A stretch of DNA of 38,514 nucleotides from positions 3,661 through 42,174 of the forward strand of contig JAPLDR010000097.1 of assembly GCA_026391655.1 (NCBI GenBank). Reading direction: 5' to 3'. Origin of the DNA: Bacteroidia bacterium (GTDB lineage: Bacteria > Bacteroidota > Bacteroidia > Bacteroidales > Prolixibacteraceae). Shown in pieces: positions 25,794 through 33,681 of this stretch; position 1 is the first letter of the stretch; each line of letters starts with the position of its first letter. Below the pieces are notes generated by a model that saw nothing but the letters and a program-made list of their open reading frames with translations, was not told where the DNA came from and did no database searches. The position numbers and the translations under genes are program-made.

Positions 25794-27485
25794 ATGAATC
25801 AGATTATCGAGTGCGTCCCAAATTTTTCAGAAGGGCGTGATCTTTCCATTATAAAACAAATTACCGATGTCATCGAAAGTGTGAAAGGAATCAGACTGCT
25901 AAATGTCGATCCCGGATACGCTACGAACCGGACAGTGGTCACTTTTGTTGGTGAACCAGAGCTGGTTATCGAAGCTGCATTCAAGGCTATTCAACGCGCA
26001 TCGGAACTGATTGATATGCGCTATCATAAAGGGGAACATCCCCGTTTCGGAGCTACTGATGTTTGTCCTCTCGTTCCGGTTTCGGATATCACGATGGAAG
26101 AAACTGTTGATTACGCCCATCTCCTCGCAAAACGGGTTGGTAATGAATTGAATATTCCGGTCTATTGTTACGAATCAGCTGCTTTTGAGGAGAAACGCCG
26201 GAGTTTAGCTAGCTGCCGTGCCGGAGAATATGAAGGGCTGGCAGAAAAAATGAAAACTACGGGTTGGCAACCCGATTTTGGTCCGGCAACTTTTAATCCT
26301 CAATCCGGTGCAACTGCTATTGGAGCAAGAAATTTCCTGATCGCCTATAATATTAACCTGAATACTACCTCGGTTCGACTGGCTAATTCCATAGCTTTCG
26401 ATGTTCGCGAAGCAGGACGCATCAAAAGGGAAGGCGATCCTATCACAGGAAAAATCGTTACAGATGAACATGGAGAACCAATAAGGATTCCGGGAACCCT
26501 GAAAAAAGTAAGGGCTATCGGATGGTTTATTAAGGAATATGGAATCACGCAGATATCGATGAATCTGACAGATATTACAACAACATCGGTTCACCAGGCT
26601 TTTGATGAAGTTTGTGAACGGGCACGCGACCGGGGAATTCGGGTCACAGGCTCCGAATTAATTGGAATAATCCCATTACAGGCTATGCTTGATGCGGGAA
26701 AGTATTTTCTCAAAAAGCAGCACCGTTCTGTCGGAATCCCTGACTGCGAAATCATTAAAATTGCCGTTAAATCTTTGGGCCTTGACGATCTGGCACCATT
26801 TGATCCAGATAAAAGAATAATTGAATACCTTCTTGAAAATAATGATAAAAAACTAATTGATATGTCACTAACTGAGTTTGTTCATGAAACGGCATCTGAA
26901 TCACCCGCACCAGGCGGCGGTTCTGTTGCTGCTTATGTAGGCGCCATGGGAGCCTCACTTGGCACGATGGTGGCAAACCTTTCATCGCATAAAAGGGGTT
27001 GGGACAGTCGCTGGGAGGAGTTTTCGGAATGGGCTGAAAAAGGAAAAGTTATCTGCGAAGAGTTGCTGAAGCTCGTCGATAAAGATACTGAAGCCTTTAA
27101 TCAGATTATGGAGGCATTCAAATTGCCGAAAGAAACTACTGAAGAGATTGCCATTCGTAAAAATGCAGTTCAATTGGCAACAAAAAATGCCATTGATATC
27201 CCATTCAGGGTGATGCAATTATCGTATGATTCGATGGAAGTGATTGAAGTGATGGCAGAAACGGGTAATCCCAATTCTGTGACCGATGCCGGAGTCGGGG
27301 CACTATGTGCATCAACCGCAGTTTCGGGGGCGTACCTTAATGTATTGGTTAATGCCTCTTCGTACGAGGATAAAGAGACGATAAAACAACTACTGGATAA
27401 GGCCGCAACTCTTGATCTTGAGGCTAAAAACCGTTGTGAGAAGATTCAGTTACTTGTCAGAAAAAAATTGAAAATTAAACTTTGA
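25794..27485 (+). CDS. ftcD: Bifunctional glutamate formimidoyltransferase / formimidoyl-THF cyclodeaminase
   Basis: Final step of this histidine pathway: moves the formimino group from formiminoglutamate to tetrahydrofolate, then cyclises it to methenyl-THF with release of ammonia. 563 residues. The transferase half (about 1-300) begins IIECVPNFSEGRD and contains YHKGEHPRFGATDVCPLVP and TLKKVRAIGWFIKEYG. The cyclodeaminase half (about 345-563) begins SLTEFVHETASESPAPGGGSVAAYVGAMGASLG and has GNPNSVTDAGVGALCA. The fused animal-like layout is common in Bacteroidota. It closes the hut cluster and replaces HutG/HutF branches. Confidence 0.96.
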   Translation: MNQIIECVPNFSEGRDLSIIKQITDVIESVKGIRLLNVDPGYATNRTVVTFVGEPELVIEAAFKAIQRASELIDMRYHKGEHPRFGATDVCPLVPVSDITMEETVDYAHLLAKRVGNELNIPVYCYESAAFEEKRRSLASCRAGEYEGLAEKMKTTGWQPDFGPATFNPQSGATAIGARNFLIAYNINLNTTSVRLANSIAFDVREAGRIKREGDPITGKIVTDEHGEPIRIPGTLKKVRAIGWFIKEYGITQISMNLTDITTTSVHQAFDEVCERARDRGIRVTGSELIGIIPLQAMLDAGKYFLKKQHRSVGIPDCEIIKIAVKSLGLDDLAPFDPDKRIIEYLLENNDKKLIDMSLTEFVHETASESPAPGGGSVAAYVGAMGASLGTMVANLSSHKRGWDSRWEEFSEWAEKGKVICEELLKLVDKDTEAFNQIMEAFKLPKETTEEIAIRKNAVQLATKNAIDIPFRVMQLSYDSMEVIEVMAETGNPNSVTDAGVGALCASTAVSGAYLNVLVNASSYEDKETIKQLLDKAATLDLEAKNRCEKIQLLVRKKLKIKL

Positions 27486-27701
27486 TTCCACTCCGATAAG
27501 TTAAAAAAACCAGGAATGCCACCAAGGAATCGGGAGTGGTGAAACTTGAACCTCAAAACAGATAAAAAAAATTTACTAACCTCAAAACAGATAACAAAAA
27601 TTTACTATAAATCAAATGATTACAAAAGAGTTAACGATGAGTTTCATATCATTTACCAATGCGCATCCTTGGCTTATCTTGAGAAAAAGAGTTATATAGG
27701 A

Positions 27702-27784
27702 GGCACTAAACACAAAGCTGCACAAAGCTTTGAATGTCTGCAATATATTCTTAGTGAAACTTTGAGACTTCGTGCTTTGGTGGC
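27702..27784. repeat. CACAAAG-type intergenic inverted repeat, copy 2
   Basis: GGCACTAAACACAAAG at the left is the imperfect complement of CTTCGTGCTTTGGTGGC at the right, with more CACAAAG and CTTAGTG-like units inside. A lone GCCACCAAGG at 27515-27524 may be the left end of a second, broken copy. The 376-bp gap 27486-27861 has an open frame across this element, but its reading is repeat-derived and no gene is called. Confidence 0.6.
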
Positions 27785-27861
27785 AAAAAAACTTTTCTTA
27801 GCAGGCCCAACAATAAACGTGGTATATAAACATTAGAGCACTTAAAAAACTAATCTTACCA

Positions 27862-28971
27862 ATGCAAGTCAACGGAAAAAACTACCATACAATCTGGGTT
27901 CATCCCGATAATAAGCAAATTATTCAGGTGATTGATCAACGCAAAATACCCTTTGAATTTCAGATCGTCAATCTTAAAACGCCTGAGGATGCTTTCGAAG
28001 CCATTAAAAACATGACTGTCAGGGGTGCGCCGCTGATTGGAGTTACGGGTGCCTATGGAATCTATCTTGGTTTGATTTCAGGTGATGACAAAAATTGGAA
28101 AGCCAACCTTGAAAAGTCTGCTGAGTACCTTAAATCAGCACGTCCCACGGCTGTCAATCTGGCTCTTCTGATCGATGAGATGATGCATAAACTTGCCGGT
28201 TGCACAACAATAGAGCAGGCTTGTATTATGGCTCTTGAAGAAGCAAACCGAATGAAATTAAGGGAAATTGCATGGTCGGAAGCGATTGGAAATTATGGAT
28301 GCGAACTGATTGAAGCCATCAGCAAAAAAAAGAATGGTCAGCCAGTTAATATTCTAACCCATTGCAATGCCGGGTGGCTGGCCTGCATCGACTGGGGAAC
28401 TGCAACTGCACCCATGTATAAAGCGTTTCTGAAAGGAATTCCGATCCATGTCTGGGTTGATGAAACACGACCCAGGAACCAGGGTGCGAGATTGACTGCC
28501 TGGGAATTATCGCAGGAAGGAGTACCACATACAGTAATTCCGGATAATGCAGGTGGCCATCTGATGCAGCATGGTTTGGTCGATCTTTGCATTGTGGGAA
28601 GCGACCGGACAACCTCAACAGGTGATGTGGCCAACAAAATCGGAACCTATCTGAAAGCGCTTGCTGCTTCCGAAAACAACATACCATTTTACGTGGCGCT
28701 CCCCTCCTCTTCTATTGATTTTACAATGAAAGACGGAATTCATGAAATTCCAATCGAACAAAGGGATGGCGAGGAGGTCAGCCACATGGAAGGTAAACTT
28801 GAAAATGGGGAAATCAAAAAAATCAGGATCGTTAATGAATTGTCCCCGGTAGCCAATTACGGCTTCGATGTCACTCCCGCGAAATACGTCACAGGTTTGA
28901 TTACGGAAAGAGGAATTTGCAAAGCGGACAGGGATGATATTCTCAGGTTATTTCCGGAAAAGAAAGACTGA
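27862..28971 (+). CDS. mtnA: S-methyl-5-thioribose-1-phosphate isomerase
   Basis: Isomerises methylthioribose-1-phosphate to methylthioribulose-1-phosphate in salvage of 5'-methylthioadenosine. 369 residues, full length. Motifs: MTVRGAPLIGVTGAYG, ARPTAVNL, the catalytic Cys168 in THCNAGWLACIDWGTA, VDETRPRNQGARLTAWEL, and Asp248 in VGSDRTTSTGDVANKIGTY. The positions agree with the Cys/Asp pair of the B. subtilis enzyme. It precedes a class II aldolase gene and mtnP on the same strand, suggesting a three-gene salvage group. Confidence 0.95.
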   Translation: MQVNGKNYHTIWVHPDNKQIIQVIDQRKIPFEFQIVNLKTPEDAFEAIKNMTVRGAPLIGVTGAYGIYLGLISGDDKNWKANLEKSAEYLKSARPTAVNLALLIDEMMHKLAGCTTIEQACIMALEEANRMKLREIAWSEAIGNYGCELIEAISKKKNGQPVNILTHCNAGWLACIDWGTATAPMYKAFLKGIPIHVWVDETRPRNQGARLTAWELSQEGVPHTVIPDNAGGHLMQHGLVDLCIVGSDRTTSTGDVANKIGTYLKALAASENNIPFYVALPSSSIDFTMKDGIHEIPIEQRDGEEVSHMEGKLENGEIKKIRIVNELSPVANYGFDVTPAKYVTGLITERGICKADRDDILRLFPEKKD

Positions 28972-29038
28972 GGGAGAGACTTTGAGAGGGAGTAAGGGAG
29001 AGAGGGAGTGAAGATGAGAAGTTGAGAAAATGAGAAAA
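28970..29038. repeat. GAGGGAG/TGAGAA degenerate repeat after mtnA
   Basis: A purine-only-like tract of GAGGGAG units passing into TGAGAAAxx units directly after the mtnA stop. It is of the same kind as the tracts at 20561 and 25612. Confidence 0.5.
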
Positions 29039-29112
29039 TACTTCAATATGCGCCGCAAATTAAAACTTCTGATATATTTCTCATTATCTTTGATCATACT
29101 TAATCTATATCT

Positions 29113-29721
29113 ATGAATACTGCTCAACCTCAGGAAGGCTCCGTAAAATTTAACTGCCACCTTACATCCGAAAAGATCGTGATCCCTTCAGAACTTTTTA
29201 TCCCGTTGAACCACTGGAGAGAAGAGCTATGGCTCAAAAGCTTCATTGGCGCTTATCCCGACGGGATCGGATACGGAAACATCTCTGTAAGAGTACATCA
29301 TAGCGACCATTTTTATATTTCGGGTACTGCTACGGGAGGAATCCCTGAACTCGACCAGATTCACTATCCATTGGTAGAACGATGTGATCCGGCAAAAAAT
29401 GCAATCTGGTGCCGCGGATTAATCAAAGCTTCAGCAGAGTCGATGAGTCATGCGGCAATCTACGCTGCCAATCCCGAAGCCGGTGCTGTTGTCCATATCC
29501 ATAACCGTCAACTTTGGGATAAATATCTTGATAAACTTCCGACAACTGACAGGAAAGTTGAATACGGAACTCCCGAAATGGCTTATGAAATCAGCCGGAT
29601 AATGACGCTTCCGGAAACACTTAATAAAAAGGTTTTTGTGATGGGTGGTCACGAAGAGGGAATTATCTCGTTTGGAAAAACGGTTGAGGAAGCGGCATTG
29701 ACAATTTTGGTATTGGAATGA
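29113..29721 (+). CDS. Class II aldolase/adducin-family protein, probable methylthioribulose-1-phosphate lyase or dehydratase
   Basis: A 202-residue zinc-dependent class II aldolase-fold protein. Visible are YGNISVRV, YISGTATGG, the Glu109 region KASAESMSHAAIY matching the catalytic Glu of fuculose-phosphate aldolases, the zinc ligands His128 and His130 in VVHIHN, and the third candidate His180 in VMGGHEEGIISFG. Its place between mtnA and mtnP says the substrate is methylthioribulose-1-phosphate. It could cleave it to DHAP plus methylthioacetaldehyde (DHAP-shunt aldolase) or dehydrate it (MtnB). No other methionine-salvage genes are nearby, which favours the aldolase. Confidence 0.8.
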   Translation: MNTAQPQEGSVKFNCHLTSEKIVIPSELFIPLNHWREELWLKSFIGAYPDGIGYGNISVRVHHSDHFYISGTATGGIPELDQIHYPLVERCDPAKNAIWCRGLIKASAESMSHAAIYAANPEAGAVVHIHNRQLWDKYLDKLPTTDRKVEYGTPEMAYEISRIMTLPETLNKKVFVMGGHEEGIISFGKTVEEAALTILVLE

Positions 29722-29757
29722 ATAAACGCAGGAGGCTGTATGGAAAGGCAAAACCCA

Positions 29758-29862
29758 TTAACCGCAAAGACCGCAAAAAAATTACGCAAAGATCGCAATA
29801 TTTTTAATTACAGTATATTAACTTTGTGTTCTTTGCGCCAACTTTGCGTACTTTGCGGTTAA
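29758..29862. repeat. CGCAAAG-type intergenic inverted repeat, copy 3
   Basis: Perfect 12-bp ends TTAACCGCAAAG (29758-29769) and CTTTGCGGTTAA (29851-29862) bound internal CGCAAAG and CTTTGCG units, giving a hairpin about 105 nt long. It fills the gap between the aldolase gene and mtnP. Confidence 0.75.
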
Positions 29863-29919
29863 TAAACTCGTTTGAGACAACCCCGGCAGAAAATCAACAG
29901 ACACAATAATATATATACA

Positions 29920-30666
29920 ATGAAAAAAATCGCAATTATTGGAGGATCAGGACTTGAGAATCCTGAAATTCTGCAACATGCAGAACATATCACGTTAAAA
30001 ACACCTTATGGCGATCCAAGTTCTGATTTTATTTGCGGAACAATCGGCCAGGTGGAAGTAGCCATTTTATCCCGACATGGGCGTGATCATACGATTCCGC
30101 CTATGCAAGTCAATAACAGGGCCAATCTGCATGCGATTAAACAATTGGAATGCACCCATATTCTTGCAACAACAGCATGTGGAAGTCTTCGCGAAAATAT
30201 TGGCCGGGGAGATCTTGTTATTCCGGATCAGTTTATCGATTTTACACGGCACCGCGAAATAACATTCTTCAAGGAGTTTGAGCCCCATGTAATGAAGCAC
30301 ACACCAATGGCAGATCCGTTTGATAGTTATCTCAGGGAAAAACTCATAACAGCTGGTCGTGAACTTAAATTTAAGATTCATCCAAACGGGTGCATCCTTA
30401 CCATTGAAGGACCACGATTCTCGACGCGTGCAGAATCGCGGATGTTCCGTATCTGGGGTGGCGATATGATTAATATGAGTACTGCGCCCGAGTGTATGCT
30501 CGCCAAAGAGCTTGGAATACCTTATGCAGCAATAGCCATGGCCACCGACTACGACAGCTGGAAAGATGATGAAAAGCCCGTTTCATGGGAGGAGATTATT
30601 AAAGTATTTGGTCAGAATGTTCACAATGTGATTAATATTCTGCTAAAAGTGATTCCTGCTGTTTAA
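29920..30666 (+). CDS. mtnP: S-methyl-5'-thioadenosine phosphorylase
   Basis: Splits 5'-methylthioadenosine into adenine and methylthioribose-1-phosphate, the substrate for MtnA. 248 residues from the ATG at 29920; an upstream TTG in frame lies just past the repeat and would add unrelated residues. Motifs: IAIIGGSGLEN, LSRHGRDHTIPP, ATTACGSLRENIGRGDLVIPDQFIDFT, ILTIEGPRFSTRAESRMFR, MINMSTAPECMLAKELGI and ATDYDSW, whose two Asp residues are those that recognise adenine in the human enzyme. The full set supports methylthioadenosine over inosine derivatives. Confidence 0.93.
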   Translation: MKKIAIIGGSGLENPEILQHAEHITLKTPYGDPSSDFICGTIGQVEVAILSRHGRDHTIPPMQVNNRANLHAIKQLECTHILATTACGSLRENIGRGDLVIPDQFIDFTRHREITFFKEFEPHVMKHTPMADPFDSYLREKLITAGRELKFKIHPNGCILTIEGPRFSTRAESRMFRIWGGDMINMSTAPECMLAKELGIPYAAIAMATDYDSWKDDEKPVSWEEIIKVFGQNVHNVINILLKVIPAV

Positions 30667-30738
30667 TTTTCAAAAAGATTTGCAGGATACGGTACAATTG
30701 ACTAAAATTGCACACCGAAATTCAAATAAGAATTTTGA

Positions 30739-30812
30739 GGGCCTATAGCTCAGTTGGTTAGAGCATCTGACTCATAATCAGGGGGTCGCAGGATCATGCC
30801 CTGCTGGGCCCA
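30739..30812 (+). tRNA. tRNA with CAT anticodon (Met or lysidine-type Ile2)
   Basis: Acceptor stem GGGCCTA pairs with TGGGCCC (one T-G wobble), D-arm GCTCAGTTGGTTAGAGC, anticodon loop CTCATAA, T-stem GCAGG/CCTGC, discriminator A, no full CCA. The acceptor and D-arm resemble tRNA-Ile(GAT), so an Ile2 tRNA modified by TilS is quite possible; sequence alone does not decide. The T-loop is ATCATGC where TTCRANY is the rule: positions 54 and 58 read A and T instead of T and A. Confidence 0.88.
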
Positions 30813-30822
30813 CCCTAATATC

Positions 30823-30860
30823 AAACACTTACACATTAATTTGTGTAGGTGTTTTTTTTT
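30823..30860 (+). terminator. Terminator after tRNA(CAT)
   Basis: ACACTTACACA (30825-30835) pairs with TGTGTAGGTGT (30842-30852) around a 6-nt loop and is followed by nine T residues. Confidence 0.8.
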
Positions 30861-30973
30861 CACACCTTGGTTTAAATATGGTTTAACCCTATTTCAAACA
30901 GTTACTTATATTCTGCAAAGAACTTGTCGCATTTTGGTTGCTTGTGCAGTCCTAAAATTAACTGCTATTTTAT

Positions 30974-31221
30974 AAATCCCCCTTGTATTCCCCCTTTTTC
31001 TAAGGGGGAAAACGTTCACAATTAGTCTGATATCCAAAGAAATTTAATTGTTAAAACATTAATATTTAGAACAATAAACTTTCCTTCACGAACTCCCCCT
31101 TTCGCGAAATATCCATGAGTTTCTAGACATATTTATTTAATTAATCAAGCTTCATGGATATTCTATCTGGCCTTTAAAAAATAAAAGTATTCAGATAAAA
31201 GGGGGAACACAAGGGGGATTT
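30974..31221. mobile_element. MITE-like palindromic element with 25-bp terminal inverted repeats
   Basis: The ends 30974-30998 and 31197-31221 are inverted copies with 24 of 25 matching bases; each carries two CCCCC (or GGGGG) blocks. Inside, ATATCCATGA (31109-31118) and TCATGGATAT (31152-31161) form a second, nested pair. The element is 248 bp, has no coding frame and shows no evident target duplication. It lies in the 938-bp gene-free stretch 30667-31603, which otherwise holds only the tRNA, its terminator and a REP-type repeat. Confidence 0.65.
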
Positions 31222-31431
31222 GCCGTTGGTGTAAGCAATCAAATTTGATGCTGAAAAATCCTAAACCAGATCCCCCTCGTTTGCAACGAGGGGTTGGTTG
31301 TTTTGAGTTTTCAACTCACCGGCAAATTGTTGTTAGATTATTTCTATCCTTTTTGTTCCCGTAAAATCAATTTGATGTATTTATCGTTACAAACGACTGA
31401 CCACTATCCCCTCGTTACAAACGAGGGGGAG
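31219..31431. repeat. REP-type repeat, copy A
   Basis: A 213-bp unit containing the hairpin CCCCTCGTT-TGC-AACGAGGGG, then a conserved spacer (TTTTCAACTCACC through ATCAATTTGATGTATTTATCG) and a second CCTCGTTACAAACGAGG palindrome. A second copy in the same direction is at 32951-33144. The layout of two hairpins around a spacer is REPIN-like; no transposase is in the window. Confidence 0.8.
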
Positions 31432-31603
31432 CAATAGTCATTCCAACAAAAATGGATTGAATATAGGGTTGAACACACCAGACAATCTATGCCTGAAATG
31501 TGTGAATTATTAAACTTATTTCTAAAATTTTGTAACACTTATCGTTATAAAGTCAATCACCTTTGCAGGGCAAGTATCAATCACAATTTTAAATAAAAAC
31601 GAA

Positions 31604-31789
31604 ATGGCTAAATATTCAAAAAAAGCTCAGGAAAAAATTGAAGAGGTCATGCATGAATTTAAGCATGGAGAATTAAAATCAGGCAAAGATGGCAAAGGTG
31701 GAGTTGTAAAAAGCCGTGAACAGGCCATAGCCATAGGTATAAGCGAAGCGCGACATGCAGGGCTAAAAGTTCCTAAGGAAAATTCTTAA
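31604..31789 (+). CDS. Small DUF6496-like basic protein
   Basis: A 61-residue Lys/Gly/Glu-rich protein. The C-terminal half, VKSREQAIAIGISEARHAGLKVP, is the recognisable part of the DUF6496 family, in which a short SR/TK-E-Q-A-I-A-I-G-L/I-S-x-A-R block recurs. It is preceded by an AT-rich leader. Such proteins are often stress-related or found in accessory regions, but no function is established. It lies between two direct REP-type repeats. Confidence 0.75.
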   Translation: MAKYSKKAQEKIEEVMHEFKHGELKSGKDGKGGVVKSREQAIAIGISEARHAGLKVPKENS

Positions 31790-31798
31790 TCAGAATTC

Positions 31799-32110
31799 TT
31801 AACTTATCCAGTGGTCTGAAGTCTGGGGATTAATATATGGGAAAATTGATTGTAAGTGCAATTTAATAATTCTAAACTGGCTGTCATAGGATAGTAACTT
31901 CTTATTTATCAGTGATTGTAAAGCTTCATATATTTGTTTCTGATTGTATTTCCTCATGACGTAACTCTTACAGAAATCTTTAAAAGAAAAAATGGAAGGC
32001 GATGTAAGAATAGCATCAAAAAGTTCAGATTCAAGATCTGTAACATCATTTAAATGGAAAAGCTTATCAACTGAAACGGTGTCTTGTGGTAGTGAATTTA
32101 TATTTTCCAT
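31799..32110 (-). CDS. Hypothetical protein, small and helical
   Basis: Not recognised. 103 residues, mostly helical, with no signal peptide or membrane segment. SPSIFSFKDFCKSYVMRKYNQKQIYEALQSLINKKLLSYDSQFRIIKL resembles a winged-helix layout (helix, helix, short hairpin) and could bind DNA. Its 3' end is nine bases from the convergent DUF6496 gene. It is probably real because of its length in a gene-poor stretch and sensible composition, but support is weak. Confidence 0.45.
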   Translation of the reverse strand: MENINSLPQDTVSVDKLFHLNDVTDLESELFDAILTSPSIFSFKDFCKSYVMRKYNQKQIYEALQSLINKKLLSYDSQFRIIKLHLQSIFPYINPQTSDHWIS

Positions 32111-32406
32111 ATTCTTAAAGATTTAAATAAAACTATTTGGGTGCAATATAGGCTCTGTATTGTGAAAATTTCTCTAATAAAGAGTAAAGATCATTAATAT
32201 GCCCGTTTCTTATGATCATAGATGGTTATTATTAATTCTATTGTTAAAAAAATCAAGGAGTCACATTCAAAGATGCAACTCATGATAGCGCCATTTTTCA
32301 GTGGTTTTTTATTGGAATTTAATGCAGGGATAAAAAGTTTGTTTTTATGTTTTAAATGACTTCCTTTGAAACAGGAAAAATAAAATGATCAGATAATACA
32401 TCCCTT

Positions 32407-32940
32407 ATGAGAATAACCTTATTTGCAATACTCTTTCTATTTACCAGTCATTTAAGTTTTTCGCAAGACAGCATCTTTGTGTTGCATCCTTTTGTCGGAG
32501 ATACAATCGACAAATTTGAAAAGACTAAATTTCTGTTGTTTCCCGAAATTAACGATTCAAGTTTTTGTTACGGACAAATCCATTACTCAGATAAAAAATA
32601 CCTGTTGTATTCATATGCTGAGAATAACACTACTCCCCCAATTGAAGAAATCGATTCATTGACCATTAAAGAATACAACAGGAATATTCAAAAATTACTT
32701 GATTATTATACTGCTTTAATGAAAACCGATACAATCCATAAACCATTTAATGCGAATATGCAGAACGATTTGAATGTAAATCTAAACATCAGTCCCGAAT
32801 TGCGTAAGAAGTTAACCAATGAAATGTTCAGGTATCAATTTCTAAAATGGCATGCAGAACAACAAGGATTACAGGGAAAAGAGCAGGAGGATTATATAAA
32901 AACTTCAGGCTTTTTGACGATTCCTGTAAAACAAAAATAG
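32407..32940 (+). CDS. Secreted hypothetical protein
   Basis: Not recognised. 177 residues with a clean signal peptide (ITLFAILFLFTSHLSFSQ, cleavage before D-S-I). The mature protein is polar, with a beta-rich first half and a helical second half (NISPELRKKLTNEMFRYQFLKWHAEQQGLQGKEQEDYI). No catalytic motif is visible. It ends ten bases before the second REP-type repeat. The 296-bp gap before it (32111-32406) is AT-rich and shows nothing definite. Confidence 0.6.
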   Translation: MRITLFAILFLFTSHLSFSQDSIFVLHPFVGDTIDKFEKTKFLLFPEINDSSFCYGQIHYSDKKYLLYSYAENNTTPPIEEIDSLTIKEYNRNIQKLLDYYTALMKTDTIHKPFNANMQNDLNVNLNISPELRKKLTNEMFRYQFLKWHAEQQGLQGKEQEDYIKTSGFLTIPVKQK

Positions 32941-32950
32941 CAGAAGTGAC

Positions 32951-33144
32951 TTTGCTGTTGGTTTGGCCATTCAAATTTGATATTGAAAAACCTTAAACCA
33001 TATTTTCCAGATCCCCCTCGTTTGCAACGAGGGGTTTTTTGTTTTTAGTTTTCAACTCACCGTCAAATTGTTGTTAGATTATTTCTATCCTTTTTGTTCC
33101 CGTAAAATCAATTTGATGTATTTATCGTTACAAACAGAGGGGGA
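32951..33144. repeat. REP-type repeat, copy B
   Basis: Direct copy of 31219-31431, almost identical over the hairpin and the spacer. It lacks about 29 bp between two CGTTACAAAC units near the right end, as if lost by slippage, and has an extra TATTTTCC before the hairpin. Confidence 0.8.
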
Positions 33145-33153
33145 AATTAAAAA

Positions 33154-33681
33154 CTAGAACAAACTTAAGTTTGAAATACGAATTGTCATAGCGATTACAC
33201 TTACATCAAACATTTTCGCCAATTGTTTAACAACAACTTCATCTGTCAAATCTAGGAAGTGATTTTGTATTTGTTCAATAAGCAATTTCCTAGGCATAAG
33301 AATTGATGCAGCAAATGCATTTGCTTCTTGCTCTCTTTTGTTTTCGCCTGTAGCAGATTTTTGATCTCTGAAAAGAACTTTATATTCTTTGTCAATAAAA
33401 ATTGAGTCACTGGAATTTTTATGCAATAAGAAATGTCCCAATTCATGCGCCATAGTAAATCTCTGCCTTACAGATGGTTCTTTTGGATTTATGCCAATAA
33501 AGCCTTGATCTTGATTAATTACTAAAACACCAGAGATATTATCTCCTAAATCATAAGTGTGAATTTTTATTCCAAGCCGTTCAGCAATCTTTTTTATTGG
33601 AATAGGTAACTCATTCGAATTAAACTCCGTGAGAATTTGGGAAGTAATGTCTTCAATTTTTTTACGATTCATTTTTGACAT
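33154..33681 (-). CDS. ImmA/IrrE-family metallopeptidase
   Basis: A 175-residue zinc protease of the ImmA/IrrE (COG2856) family. The zinc motif is MAHELGHFLLH (His79, Glu80, His83), and the downstream block KREQEANAFAASILMPRKLL carries the third ligand Glu. Members cleave or inactivate a partner XRE repressor in response to DNA damage or other signals. The start overlaps the XRE gene by 13 bp, the classic repressor-protease operon. It may switch genes of the neighbouring accessory cluster. Confidence 0.9.
   Translation of the reverse strand: MSKMNRKKIEDITSQILTEFNSNELPIPIKKIAERLGIKIHTYDLGDNISGVLVINQDQGFIGINPKEPSVRQRFTMAHELGHFLLHKNSSDSIFIDKEYKVLFRDQKSATGENKREQEANAFAASILMPRKLLIEQIQNHFLDLTDEVVVKQLAKMFDVSVIAMTIRISNLSLF

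Noticed and set aside
26205-26594. 129-codon minus-strand frame inside ftcD
   Set aside because: Shadow of a clear, full-length ftcD.
27546-27836. Open frame of 96 codons between ftcD and mtnA
   Set aside because: Most of it is the CACAAAG-type repeat read through; composition is odd and no family pattern is seen.
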